Below are positions 1-7,195 of a stretch of 15,790 nt of DNA, one piece after another (positions within the stretch are counted from its first letter, which is position 1; every line of letters begins with the position of its first letter). The stretch lies in the NCBI GenBank assembly GCA_964530345.1, contig CAZGYJ010000061.1, positions 1-15,790 of the forward strand, written 5' to 3'. The DNA comes from JALSJK01 sp964530345 (GTDB taxonomy: Bacteria > Pseudomonadota > Gammaproteobacteria > Methylococcales > Methylomonadaceae). The notes beneath the pieces are model-generated. The model was not told the DNA's origin. It saw only the letters and a program-made list of their open reading frames with translations, and did not search any database. The translations under genes and the position numbers were made by a program.

Positions 1-17
1 CGACAAAAATCAGTGCG

Positions 18-1031
18 CTATAAATTCCGCATCCGTGACCGCGCGAAGTATAGTTTTGTTTTTAATGGCAGACCAAAAAAAAGGGTATACCAAAGGAGCA
101 GTCCGCTACTAATTCCAACAAGCATACGCACCATTAAGCTAAATTTGTCATTTGGCGAAATAAAACCTTCTATTAATCCAGCTACAATCAGAAAGGGAAC
201 TGCCGCCAGCATAACTTTTCCAGCATTAAGGGTGATTTGCTGGAAGGCCTGAAGTCGATTGCTAGTTCCTGGTCGAATCAAGGATTCACCCAATCGTAAA
301 CCCATCGCCCCCGCAATGACAATGACGCTTAATTCGACAACACCATGTCCGATAATAAACTTAAATAACCTGTCTGCCAAATGATATTGAGCCGTAAAAG
401 CAAACACCCCGCCCAGCATAAGGCCATTTATCGAGATAATATATAGCGTACCCAGACCATAAAGAGCGCCAAGGGTAAAAGCAAACAAACTAACGGTTAT
501 GTTATTGGTGATGATGCCTAAGGAAACAACAGAAGAAGGCATAATATTAAGTAAGTCGTCGGTCCATAATTTACCACTTTGGACGTGGTTAATCATTTCC
601 GGTGAGGCAAACAAAGTAACGAGATTCGGGAAAAAAGAAACCAATAACCAACCAGCCAGAATTGAAACCATAAATAAGAACAAGGTGGCAATAATCGGGG
701 TTAACATTTGCCGCATTAAACGAGGGACTTCAATATTATATAGATCCTTAATTTGCGATACATAGTGTTTGGGTGGCTGATAAATGACTTCATGGCATTT
801 TATAAAAAGACTTTCAAGGTATCTGGTTAGGGGATGGTCTGGTATGTTTCTACGCGCCAACGATAGGTCAGCCTGAATTGAACGAAATCCGGTTAAAATT
901 TCTCTTGAGGAGTCCAATTCTTCGTCTGAATCAGCATTCTTGAGCATCAATGTTTTTTCGAAGTGCTGCCAGCTTTTCACTCGAGAGCTGAGCCAGTTTG
1001 ATAACGCTTTTCTAGCATTTTCCTGTTTCAT
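18..1031 (-). CDS. SpoIIM/DUF95 family integral membrane protein
   Basis: The 337-residue protein has a soluble, charged N-terminal part (about residues 1-108) followed by about six hydrophobic segments near 110-135, 164-195, 196-215, 225-246, 271-292 and 301-321. The segment with HG (229-230), VELSVIVIAGAMGL and a following RxGES is the typical core of the SpoIIM (stage II sporulation protein M, DUF95) family. In non-sporulating bacteria the family's function is unknown, although in Bacillus SpoIIM belongs to the engulfment complex with peptidoglycan hydrolases. The ATG overlaps the stop of the upstream RDD gene as ATGA, so the two are almost certainly translationally coupled. In many proteobacteria this pair sits beside DUF4129/DUF4350, MoxR-ATPase and DUF58 genes. 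If so here, those genes lie beyond the left edge; only 17 nt remain after the stop, with no usable start visible. The family call is firm; the role is not inferable. Confidence 0.87.
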   Translation of the reverse strand: MKQENARKALSNWLSSRVKSWQHFEKTLMLKNADSDEELDSSREILTGFRSIQADLSLARRNIPDHPLTRYLESLFIKCHEVIYQPPKHYVSQIKDLYNIEVPRLMRQMLTPIIATLFLFMVSILAGWLLVSFFPNLVTLFASPEMINHVQSGKLWTDDLLNIMPSSVVSLGIITNNITVSLFAFTLGALYGLGTLYIISINGLMLGGVFAFTAQYHLADRLFKFIIGHGVVELSVIVIAGAMGLRLGESLIRPGTSNRLQAFQQITLNAGKVMLAAVPFLIVAGLIEGFISPNDKFSLMVRMLVGISSGLLLWYTLFFGLPLKTKLYFARSRMRNL

Positions 1032-1822
1032 GAGTCGCCGGTTTTGACAAGTGTTTCGAGGAGTTCCAGAAGTAGTTTGCTTTGTTGGGTTTTTTCCTGA
1101 TTGAGAGGGGGAACTGTTTTGCCAATTTTTTTAAGAAATTTTTCCCCCAGCCGTATTTGATCTTCTGTTTGCATTTGTGGCCATCTATTCAGTAAATCCA
1201 ATAACAAAGATTGATTTGCCGGATCAAGATTTGATTTAAGGGCTAACTGACTAGCTCGTTGCAACTGTTTTTGATCAATCTCCTTGCTGTAGACTAACAT
1301 CAATCCTGCAGCCATATCTCCAATTCTAACTTGTTGGCGCGTTAAAGCAACAGCAGCAAGGCCAACGATATAAAATGCGGGCAGGCTGTCAAGCAGACGA
1401 AAAACATTGCGGATTAATAAAGAGCTGGCCCCTGGGGTTAGACCATTGATGGTAACAATTCTAACACCTGCCATTCGTTTGCCTGGCGTTCGCCCAGACA
1501 TGATGATTTCAAGTAAGGGATGATAAAAGAAATAGATAATTCCTGCAGGTGCTAACCAGAGATAGAGCATGCCCGTTGATGCCTGATCCCAAGCAAAACG
1601 CATGCCTTGAAATGAAAATAATGCAATCCCACAACCCAATATCCAGGAAATAGCCAGCAGTAGACGGAAATGCCAGTCAATAATGAAGGCATGTGAGCGG
1701 GCGCCAATTCCAGCTATTTCTATAGACATTCCAATCGCCTCAGGCGACTGTATTGGAATATGACTGCTTGCTGTCAGGTCGTTTTTATCACTCACTTTTT
1801 CTGGAATTGCTATTGATATCAA
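1028..1822 (-). CDS. RDD family membrane protein
   Basis: This is a 264-residue protein. From about residue 27 the sequence SPEAIGMSIEIAGIGARSHAFIIDW matches the usual opening of RDD proteins, with Arg42 and Asp49 in or near the first membrane helix. It continues with further hydrophobic segments (about 55-70, 83-105, 147-160), the SGRTPGKRMAGVRIV loop at 109-123 and RIGDMAAGLMLV at 166-177. The C-terminal 80 residues are soluble and helical. RDD proteins are small membrane proteins, some linked to ion transport, mostly of unknown function. The first possible start is a TTG at 1822, 26 nt after the lnt stop; a GTG at 1795 is an alternative, and neither has a good ribosome site. The gene is probably cotranscribed with lnt and overlaps the SpoIIM-like gene by 4 nt. 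The function in this organism is unknown. Confidence 0.85.
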   Translation of the reverse strand: MISIAIPEKVSDKNDLTASSHIPIQSPEAIGMSIEIAGIGARSHAFIIDWHFRLLLAISWILGCGIALFSFQGMRFAWDQASTGMLYLWLAPAGIIYFFYHPLLEIIMSGRTPGKRMAGVRIVTINGLTPGASSLLIRNVFRLLDSLPAFYIVGLAAVALTRQQVRIGDMAAGLMLVYSKEIDQKQLQRASQLALKSNLDPANQSLLLDLLNRWPQMQTEDQIRLGEKFLKKIGKTVPPLNQEKTQQSKLLLELLETLVKTGDS

Positions 1823-1848
1823 GTTAGTTTATTGAATATAGTACAAAT

Positions 1849-3435
1849 TTATTGCTCCCGTTTAAGAATTATTGTCCTCATGTGGGATTTGATTACTCCC
1901 ATAGCCAATAATCCGGCCAAACTGAGCCAGAGTAAAAATGGAACTAACCAGATCCATTGCTGATAAAAAGTTTTGGGTGGATTTTTTAAATAAGGGACTT
2001 GGTAAAATCCAGTCCATTCTTCATATAAAGGTGATCGTTCCAATATTTCTCCTGATGCCAATACCACGGTTGAAATTCCGGTGTTTGTTGTCCTGATTAA
2101 TGGACGGCGAAATTCGACTGCTCTTGCCAAAGTCATATACATATGTTGATAAGGTTCTTGCCACTTACCATACCAGGAGTCATTGGTAACGTTAACAGTA
2201 AATTGCGAACCCAAATCGGCTAATGATTTGGAAAAGTCAGGGAATAGACTCTCATAGCAGATTTGAGGGCCAATTTTATAGCCATTCAGATTTAACAGTA
2301 TTGTTGGTCCAGGGCCACGAGCAAATTGTCCGGTTGCAGGCAGCCAATCCCTGATTTGTGGAAATAGCTGTTCTCCTGGGATATATTCACCGAAGGCGAG
2401 TAATTTTGATTTACTGTAATGGGGTGATTTTAAGTTACCATTTTCATCCAATACGAACAGAGAATTGGTAATTAACCGCGTTGCACGATCGATACTGTAA
2501 GCGCCAGTAATCAGCGCAAGATGATGTTTTTTTAGAAAATTTGAGAGGGCTATAGCGTGAGCTGTAAACCGAAAATCCTGTCCTAATAAAAAGGGAAAGG
2601 CTGTTTCCGGCCAGACTGCAAAATCAATTTTTTTATCGTGATGATTTTTGATTCCCTGGTTGGTGAGATTTAAGTAACGTTTAAAAATTTCATCACGATA
2701 ACCCTGGCCTAATTCAGCGGCCATTTTTTCTTCATTAGCAATGCTGGCTTGGACCAAAAGGACGTTGACAGAAGAATCACTCGAAGGAAGACTGTTTTTC
2801 AAGCTATTTCCAGTAAGATTGAGTGCAACAAAAATCAGAATGACTGCCGAGGCATATATCTTGCCTTTCAGTCTATCACGATTTTTCCAAGCAAAATACA
2901 AAGGTAAATTGGCCAATAAGGTCAGTGCGCTTAGGCCACTGAAACCAATAATTTCGGCTAAATGATAAACAGGTAAATCAACTGCATACCAGGAATAACC
3001 AAAATTCCAGTCAAATAAAGTCAATGAATAATATTCACATAAAATTGTGACCAGCGCCATCAAGGCAAAAGATAGTCGTTCTGAAGCTTGAAGTTTTTTG
3101 TGAACAAAAAACCATAGGCATCCGGCAATGGGCACAAAAAGGTGGGCAATCGCTGCAAACAAAATCATACCTATCAAAGCAACTGGCCAGGGCAGGTGGG
3201 CAAATTCGTGCAGTAAATAGGTGACCCAATTAAAACCAATGATGGTGAACAGGAATGAAGTCAGCCAGCCGCCGAGAAAAATATGTTTATAGGATTGCTG
3301 TTGAGACCAGAATATCCATAATGGCACAAAACAAAAAAGAGATGCCCAGGGGGGGAAGGGAATATAGCTCGTTCCGATTAAAAATCCTGATAGGATAGGT
3401 AAAAGCCAGTGTTGTTGTTTTTTAAATAGTTCCAT
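1849..3435 (-). CDS. lnt: Apolipoprotein N-acyltransferase
   Basis: Lnt transfers an acyl chain from a phospholipid to the N-terminal cysteine of apolipoproteins in the inner membrane, the last step of lipoprotein maturation. The 528-residue protein has about six N-terminal membrane segments (roughly residues 8-205), a periplasmic nitrilase-like domain (about 222-475) and a final membrane helix (about 492-515). The nitrilase triad is visible: Glu277 in WPETAFP, Lys342 in YSKSKLLAFGEYIPG and Cys393 in QICYESLFP, corresponding to E267, K335 and C387 of E. coli. Length is normal. The ATG at 3435 has no clear Shine-Dalgarno upstream; a minus-strand TATATT hexamer at 3463-3468 could be its -10 box. 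The usual neighbour corC/ybeX is absent. The gene heads a probable operon with the RDD and SpoIIM genes and is divergent from the diguanylate cyclase. Substrates in this window would include the MltD-like and Lpp-like lipoproteins. Confidence 0.96.
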   Translation of the reverse strand: MELFKKQQHWLLPILSGFLIGTSYIPFPPWASLFCFVPLWIFWSQQQSYKHIFLGGWLTSFLFTIIGFNWVTYLLHEFAHLPWPVALIGMILFAAIAHLFVPIAGCLWFFVHKKLQASERLSFALMALVTILCEYYSLTLFDWNFGYSWYAVDLPVYHLAEIIGFSGLSALTLLANLPLYFAWKNRDRLKGKIYASAVILIFVALNLTGNSLKNSLPSSDSSVNVLLVQASIANEEKMAAELGQGYRDEIFKRYLNLTNQGIKNHHDKKIDFAVWPETAFPFLLGQDFRFTAHAIALSNFLKKHHLALITGAYSIDRATRLITNSLFVLDENGNLKSPHYSKSKLLAFGEYIPGEQLFPQIRDWLPATGQFARGPGPTILLNLNGYKIGPQICYESLFPDFSKSLADLGSQFTVNVTNDSWYGKWQEPYQHMYMTLARAVEFRRPLIRTTNTGISTVVLASGEILERSPLYEEWTGFYQVPYLKNPPKTFYQQWIWLVPFLLWLSLAGLLAMGVIKSHMRTIILKREQ

Positions 3436-3458
3436 TTTGTTGAGGCGTAAGTAAAAAA

Positions 3459-3486
3459 TTGAAATATAAGGGTTATGGACTATTCT
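3459..3486 (+). promoter_or_regulatory. Predicted sigma70 promoter of the diguanylate cyclase gene
   Basis: TTGAAA at 3459-3464 (5/6 to the -35 consensus) is followed after 16 nt by TATTCT at 3481-3486 (4/6 to -10). Transcription would begin near 3493, giving a leader of about 33 nt before the ATG at 3526. This argues against the upstream TTG at 3493 as the start codon. Confidence 0.4.
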
Positions 3487-3525
3487 TAATGTTTGAATTT
3501 GATCACAACCAGAGGAAAAAACTTA

Positions 3526-4569
3526 ATGACCGGTTTCACATCTTTTTTGCCTTCTTATGATGCGAGTCCCGAACAAAATGCACAATATCTTCGTCAAACT
3601 TTGCCTTTGATGATGAAAAATAACATTTCCGCAGACCCTATAAATTACGCAATCTGGTATGAATATGTTTCTGGCAATAATGCCCAATTAAAAAAGGATT
3701 TGGATGAATTGCTGAGTTTGAATCAGCAGGTAACCACGGAACAAAGTGTTGAACTTTATAAAAAGCATGTTTGTAATGCATCAATTGAATCGTTTGAAAA
3801 AATAAATAAGGAGCTGCAAAAAATCCTGAATGATACAACGCAGTCAGTGGGATTGGCCAGTAATAAAGTATCAAAGGCAGAAGCCAGTTTTAATCATTCG
3901 GCTCATGAACTAGAAAGTGCGAACAGCAATGATGACATAAAATCAGTTTTGAGTCAGGTATTGGCGGAAACTAAATTATTGGCAGAGACCAGTCAAGTTC
4001 TCAAATCAAAACTGGATGAAGCCAATGAAGAAATGGATCAAATGCGTAAGGAACTTACTCTGGTTCGTGAAGTAGCGGTGACAGATGCTTTGACGGGCTT
4101 GTTAAATCGACGAGCATTTGACGATATCTTGGCTGAACTACTTGAAAAATCGTCGTCGGAACAGGGAGATTTCTGTTTGGCTATTTTGGATCTTGATCAT
4201 TTTAAGAAAATCAATGATACTTTTGGCCATTTAACCGGTGACAAGGTTTTGCGGTATACCGCAGGAGTTATGAAGCAGAATGTTGCAGAAAATCATTTTG
4301 CTGCCCGATATGGGGGCGAGGAAATGGCTGTTATTATGCCGAATACGGATTTGCAAGAAGCAGTTAAGGTGATTGAGAATATCAGGCAGACACTGGAGAA
4401 AAATCGTCTTAAACGCAAAGGAGATGGAGAATCAATTGGTAAAGTGACTTTATCAGCCGGCGTTGCCAGTTTCAAGCGTGGCGATACTGTAGATGCAGTC
4501 ATTGAAAGAGCGGACCAATCGCTTTATCAAGCTAAAACTAAAGGCAGGAATCAGGTGGTTTCTCTATAA
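3526..4569 (+). CDS. Cytoplasmic GGDEF diguanylate cyclase
   Basis: The gene predicts a c-di-GMP synthase of 347 residues. I chose the ATG at 3526 because AGAGG lies 10 nt upstream and a promoter maps just before it; a TTG at 3493 would add 11 residues. No membrane segment is seen. The N-terminal half (about 10-95) contains the NYAIWYEYVSG motif found in a group of soluble GGDEF proteins, followed by a helical, probably coiled-coil linker (about 130-185). The GGDEF domain runs from about 185 to 347 with TDALTGLLNRRAF, metal-binding Asp222/Asp224 in LDLDHFKKINDTFGH, and the active-site motif RYGGEE at 261-266. Two departures from the norm: the fifth position is Met rather than Phe (GGEEM), and the allosteric I-site RxxD, expected just upstream, reads AENH, so product inhibition through that site is unlikely. 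No EAL domain. The input signal is unknown. Confidence 0.92.
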   Translation: MTGFTSFLPSYDASPEQNAQYLRQTLPLMMKNNISADPINYAIWYEYVSGNNAQLKKDLDELLSLNQQVTTEQSVELYKKHVCNASIESFEKINKELQKILNDTTQSVGLASNKVSKAEASFNHSAHELESANSNDDIKSVLSQVLAETKLLAETSQVLKSKLDEANEEMDQMRKELTLVREVAVTDALTGLLNRRAFDDILAELLEKSSSEQGDFCLAILDLDHFKKINDTFGHLTGDKVLRYTAGVMKQNVAENHFAARYGGEEMAVIMPNTDLQEAVKVIENIRQTLEKNRLKRKGDGESIGKVTLSAGVASFKRGDTVDAVIERADQSLYQAKTKGRNQVVSL

Positions 4570-4604
4570 AGAGGAAAATCTTGTTGTTGCCAAGCGCTCT
4601 TTTT
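4568..4604 (+). terminator. Candidate Rho-independent terminator after the diguanylate cyclase
   Basis: A two-tier hairpin: AAAGAG (4568-4573) pairs with CTCTTT (4597-4602), and inside it CTTG (4580-4583) pairs with CAAG (4591-4594), followed by a run of five T ending at 4604. It begins at the stop codon of the GGDEF gene. The stem is weak and interrupted, so confidence is moderate. Confidence 0.42.
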
Positions 4605-4634
4605 AAAGTGAAGCTTTCAAAAATACCTTATGGC

Positions 4635-4670
4635 CTGTATAAAAAATATACAGACTGTTATGGGAAGTCT
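4635..4670. repeat. Adjacent small inverted repeats in the intergenic region
   Basis: CTGTATA at 4635-4641 and TATACAG at 4647-4653 form a perfect 7-bp stem with a 5-nt loop. Directly next to it, AGACT (4652-4656) and AGTCT (4666-4670) form a second short stem. No T run follows on either strand, so neither is an obvious terminator. Possibly an operator or part of a structured RNA; function unknown. Confidence 0.4.
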
Positions 4671-4694
4671 GGCGTTCTTGTCAGTAAATCACCC

Positions 4695-4728
4695 AAAAAA
4701 AAGCCGGCTTCACTATGTGATACCGGCT
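4695..4728 (-). terminator. Rho-independent terminator on the minus strand, probably for mltD
   Basis: AGCCGG (4702-4707) pairs with CCGGCT (4723-4728); inside, TCAC (4710-4713) pairs with GTGA (4717-4720) around a TAT loop. Read leftward, the stem is followed by eight T (the A run 4695-4702), the standard layout of an intrinsic terminator. The nearest minus-strand gene upstream is mltD, whose stop lies about 280 nt away, implying a long 3' UTR or a separate small transcript. Confidence 0.65.
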
Positions 4729-5009
4729 ATGGAATAATATGAAAAAAACTATCATCAATCCCTAACGATGGTTAATATTTTAGCAGTAATATTAATAGTG
4801 TCAAGAATTTTTACACTTTTTTTTAAAAAAAATTAGAAGTGTCAAAAAAAGGTCATTGTTACAAATATTTATACCTTTTCCTGTTCCTTAGTAACTTATT
4901 CCAGAAGACGCCGTAAATTCCATGCCATTAGACGGCATATTTACTTTTACTCTCTCTCCCGACCTGGGAGAGGAAACAACAATCAGCCGTAGCGTCGATT
5001 AATCCGGCT
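4729..5009. other. Gene-free, AT-rich stretch with several inverted repeats
   Basis: I see no supportable reading frame here. Visible stems: TTAATATT (4772-4779) with AATATTAA (4788-4795); ACACTT (4813-4818) with AAGTGT (4837-4842) enclosing a T8A8 tract; GTAAAT plus ATGCC (4913-4926) with GGCAT plus ATTTAC (4934-4944), an 11-bp stem with a 3-nt bulge; and CTCTCCC (4954-4960) with GGGAGAG (4966-4972). The AGTGTCAA word occurs directly repeated at 4797 and 4838. The last 25 bp (about 4984-5010) resemble the degenerate CCG-rich intergenic repeats common in gammaproteobacteria. It may be the 3' UTR of mltD, a small RNA, or repeat debris. Confidence 0.45.
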
Positions 5010-6389
5010 TTAGATATTTTTAATAATTAGTTTTTGGCCAGGTTGCAGAATGCTTTTCAGGCTAAGTTTATTCCATAGCGCCAATTTTTTACTGCTAATG
5101 GCAAATTTACGGGAAATGTCCCAGAAAGTATCGCCCTTTTTTACAATATAAAGATGACGTTTTTTCGCGATTCTTGTTTTTTTAGGTCGCCACAATGGTT
5201 TTTTTAAATACTTATTTGAGGTGGTGGGGATAAGCAAAAAACGGCCTGCATGAATAGTATTGCTGGCCATACGATTGACTTCGCGGATGGATTTAACTGA
5301 TGTCCGATATTTTTTAGCAATAAGACTTAAATTTTCGCCTGATCTTATTTTATGGCGTCGCCATTGAATGCGTTGATTCTTTGGAAGTTTAGCCAGTTTT
5401 TGTTTGAATTTTTCTGCTTTATTAACTGGGATCAATAGTCTATGTGGCCCATTTGGTGCGGTATGCCAGCGATTAAAACCGGGGTTGAATTTGAAAAATT
5501 CGTCCAATGACATATCAGCCAGTTTGGCCGCTTTAGCCAGTGATAGCTGAGATCCAACATCAACACTCACAAAGGCGGGCTGGTCCGGAATATCAAGCAA
5601 GCTGGTATTTAAAGTTTTAGCATCTGCAAAAATTTTAGCAATAGCCAGTAATCTTGGTACATAGTTCATGGTTTCTTTAGGTAAGCGCAAAGACCAGTAA
5701 TCAATTGGTTTATGCTTTCTTTTGTTGCTTCGAATAGCGCGGTTAATTCGACTTTTGCCGGCATTATATGAAGCTAATGCTAATAGCCAGTCACCTTTAA
5801 AACTGTTTGATAGTTGTTTTAAATATTGGGTTGCAGCTTCAGTTGAAGCAAAAACATCACGACGGCCGTCATACCACCAGTTCTGTTTCAATCCAAAATG
5901 GCGGCCAGTTGAGGGGATAAATTGCCATAATCCAGCTGCTTTTTTTCGAGAATATGCATGGGGTCGAAAAGCACTCTCAATGGCGGGAAGCAAGGCAAGC
6001 TCACCGGGGAGTCCCTTCGCTTCGATTTGTTCGAGAATATTGTAAAGATAGGGAGCAGCACGTTTTTGAATTCGTTCAAGATAGTCAGGGTGTTTCAAGT
6101 ACCACTGATATTCACGATTTATCCTTGGATTAGAGATATCCGACATTTTATAGAGGGAAACCATTCGTTCCCAAATTGTCTTAGGATTAGGTGGTTTTTT
6201 CTCAGGTAAAGAAAATACCGGTTGAATAGATTCAGCTTTCCGGTTGATAATAACCAATTCAATTGGTTTTGCTTTAACAATAGGCGCTTTTGGTGGGGGC
6301 TTTTGGATGCTGGTTGCATGTTTTGCGCATCCTGCAGATAGCAATAAAATGAATATTAATGTGGTTTTAAAGACAATTTTATGCATCAT
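5010..6389 (-). CDS. mltD: Membrane-bound lytic murein transglycosylase D (lipoprotein with LysM repeats)
   Basis: The enzyme cleaves the MurNAc-GlcNAc bond of peptidoglycan to give 1,6-anhydro ends. From the ATG at 6389 the protein has 459 residues. It has a lipoprotein signal (KIVFKTTLIFILLLSAGC, lipid-attachment Cys21), a proline-rich linker and an SLT domain of about residues 105-235 with catalytic Glu138 in PAIESAF, plus AAGLWQFIPSTGRHFGL and ALASYNAGKSRI. A degenerate LysM-like region follows at about 275-322, then two clear LysM repeats at about 355-388 and 411-457. A TTG at 6419 would extend it by 10 residues, but a perfect minus-strand TATAAT at 6426-6431 puts transcription start near 6419, so I prefer ATG 6389 (or 6386). 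Alone on the minus strand, it faces the methyltransferase gene. In E. coli mltD neighbours gloB and yafS; gloB is missing here. Confidence 0.94.
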   Translation of the reverse strand: MMHKIVFKTTLIFILLLSAGCAKHATSIQKPPPKAPIVKAKPIELVIINRKAESIQPVFSLPEKKPPNPKTIWERMVSLYKMSDISNPRINREYQWYLKHPDYLERIQKRAAPYLYNILEQIEAKGLPGELALLPAIESAFRPHAYSRKKAAGLWQFIPSTGRHFGLKQNWWYDGRRDVFASTEAATQYLKQLSNSFKGDWLLALASYNAGKSRINRAIRSNKRKHKPIDYWSLRLPKETMNYVPRLLAIAKIFADAKTLNTSLLDIPDQPAFVSVDVGSQLSLAKAAKLADMSLDEFFKFNPGFNRWHTAPNGPHRLLIPVNKAEKFKQKLAKLPKNQRIQWRRHKIRSGENLSLIAKKYRTSVKSIREVNRMASNTIHAGRFLLIPTTSNKYLKKPLWRPKKTRIAKKRHLYIVKKGDTFWDISRKFAISSKKLALWNKLSLKSILQPGQKLIIKNI

Positions 6390-6425
6390 CCTGAAATTTT
6401 TTAATTGAAGCTTAATCAAGGTGGA

Positions 6426-6431
6426 ATTATA
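6426..6431 (-). promoter_or_regulatory. Predicted -10 box for mltD
   Basis: On the minus strand this reads TATAAT, a perfect -10 hexamer. No good -35 box is found at 16-18 nt spacing (the best is TTCGTA), so the promoter may depend on an activator or on other elements. It predicts a start point near 6419 and about 30 nt of leader before the ATG at 6389. Confidence 0.4.
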
Positions 6432-6478
6432 GATGGTTTTATTAGGTATTACGAATCTTGATGGGAACTAGGTAGCAA

Positions 6479-7195
6479 ATGAAGCGAAAATTTTTGTTTG
6501 AATGGTTCCAAACTCCAAAAGGGCTTGTGCTTCGGCAGCAAGAGACCGATTACCTTCGTCGCAATATTACTGTCAGTTATAAGCAGACAATTTTGCAAAT
6601 TGGTGCGCTGGGTTGGGAAAAAGATTTCATTGATTGTTCTTTGTATACACGATTTGTTATAGCTGACAATAAGGCCAGAGGTTGTGATCAAAGCGCGAAA
6701 ATTCAATCAACTGCAAATTTAATGCCGATTAAAACCGAATCAATTGATATGGTGATTTTGCCGCATACTTTAGAGTTTGAACGTGACCAACATCATGTGT
6801 TACGTGAAATTGAACGAGTATTAAAGCCTGAAGGGAAACTAATCATGATTAGCTTTAACCCTTGGCGTGTGTTTACGCATTGGCAATACTTTAAAAATAG
6901 AGAAAAGAATGATCCCTGGATTGGGGTTTTTATTCGTCGGTCAAAAATTCTTGATTGGCTGAAATTACTTAATTTTGAGATTGAAACCGTTGTTGGTTTC
7001 AATTTTGACGTTAACAAACCGGAGCCTCATCTTATCGAGAGTCTGAGAAAAAGAAATGCCTTGTTTGCTGCCGCTTATGCAGTTAAGGCAGTAAAACGGC
7101 GTTATCATTTAATTCCATTGGAGCCAGTTAGAACCCGAAAATTCAGGTTGGCATCAGTGGGTGTCTTAGAACCATCTAATCGCAGCAAACTATGA
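6479..7195 (+). CDS. YafS-like SAM-dependent methyltransferase-fold protein
   Basis: This 238-residue protein resembles E. coli YafS, a class I methyltransferase-like protein encoded beside rnhA. Seen in the sequence: a degenerate SAM motif I (ILQIGALGWE, about 38-47, with only part of the glycine pattern), then SIDMVILPHTLEFERDQHHVLREIERVLKPEGKLIMISFNPW at about 88-129, the methyltransferase motif IV-VI region. A YafS-like block, FIRRSKILDWLKLLNFEIE, follows. The C-terminal 35 residues are basic. No signal or membrane segment. The ATG at 6479 has AGG 6 nt upstream. The stop overlaps the rnhA start (ATGA), so expression of the two is coupled. No substrate is known for the family, and the weak motif I leaves open whether it is an active methyltransferase. 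The start lies about 90 bp from mltD in divergent orientation. Confidence 0.82.
   Translation: MKRKFLFEWFQTPKGLVLRQQETDYLRRNITVSYKQTILQIGALGWEKDFIDCSLYTRFVIADNKARGCDQSAKIQSTANLMPIKTESIDMVILPHTLEFERDQHHVLREIERVLKPEGKLIMISFNPWRVFTHWQYFKNREKNDPWIGVFIRRSKILDWLKLLNFEIETVVGFNFDVNKPEPHLIESLRKRNALFAAAYAVKAVKRRYHLIPLEPVRTRKFRLASVGVLEPSNRSKL

Noticed and set aside
1..17. Start of a further minus-strand gene after the SpoIIM-like stop
   Set aside because: Only 17 nt remain and no ATG, GTG or TTG start is visible in them; a downstream gene is expected but cannot be supported from this window.
3493..3525. TTG start for the diguanylate cyclase gene
   Set aside because: No ribosome site upstream and it coincides with the predicted transcription start; ATG 3526 has AGAGG at good spacing.
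5722..6209. Plus-strand reading frames opposite mltD
   Set aside because: They are shadows of a well-supported gene on the other strand, with no domain or ribosome site.
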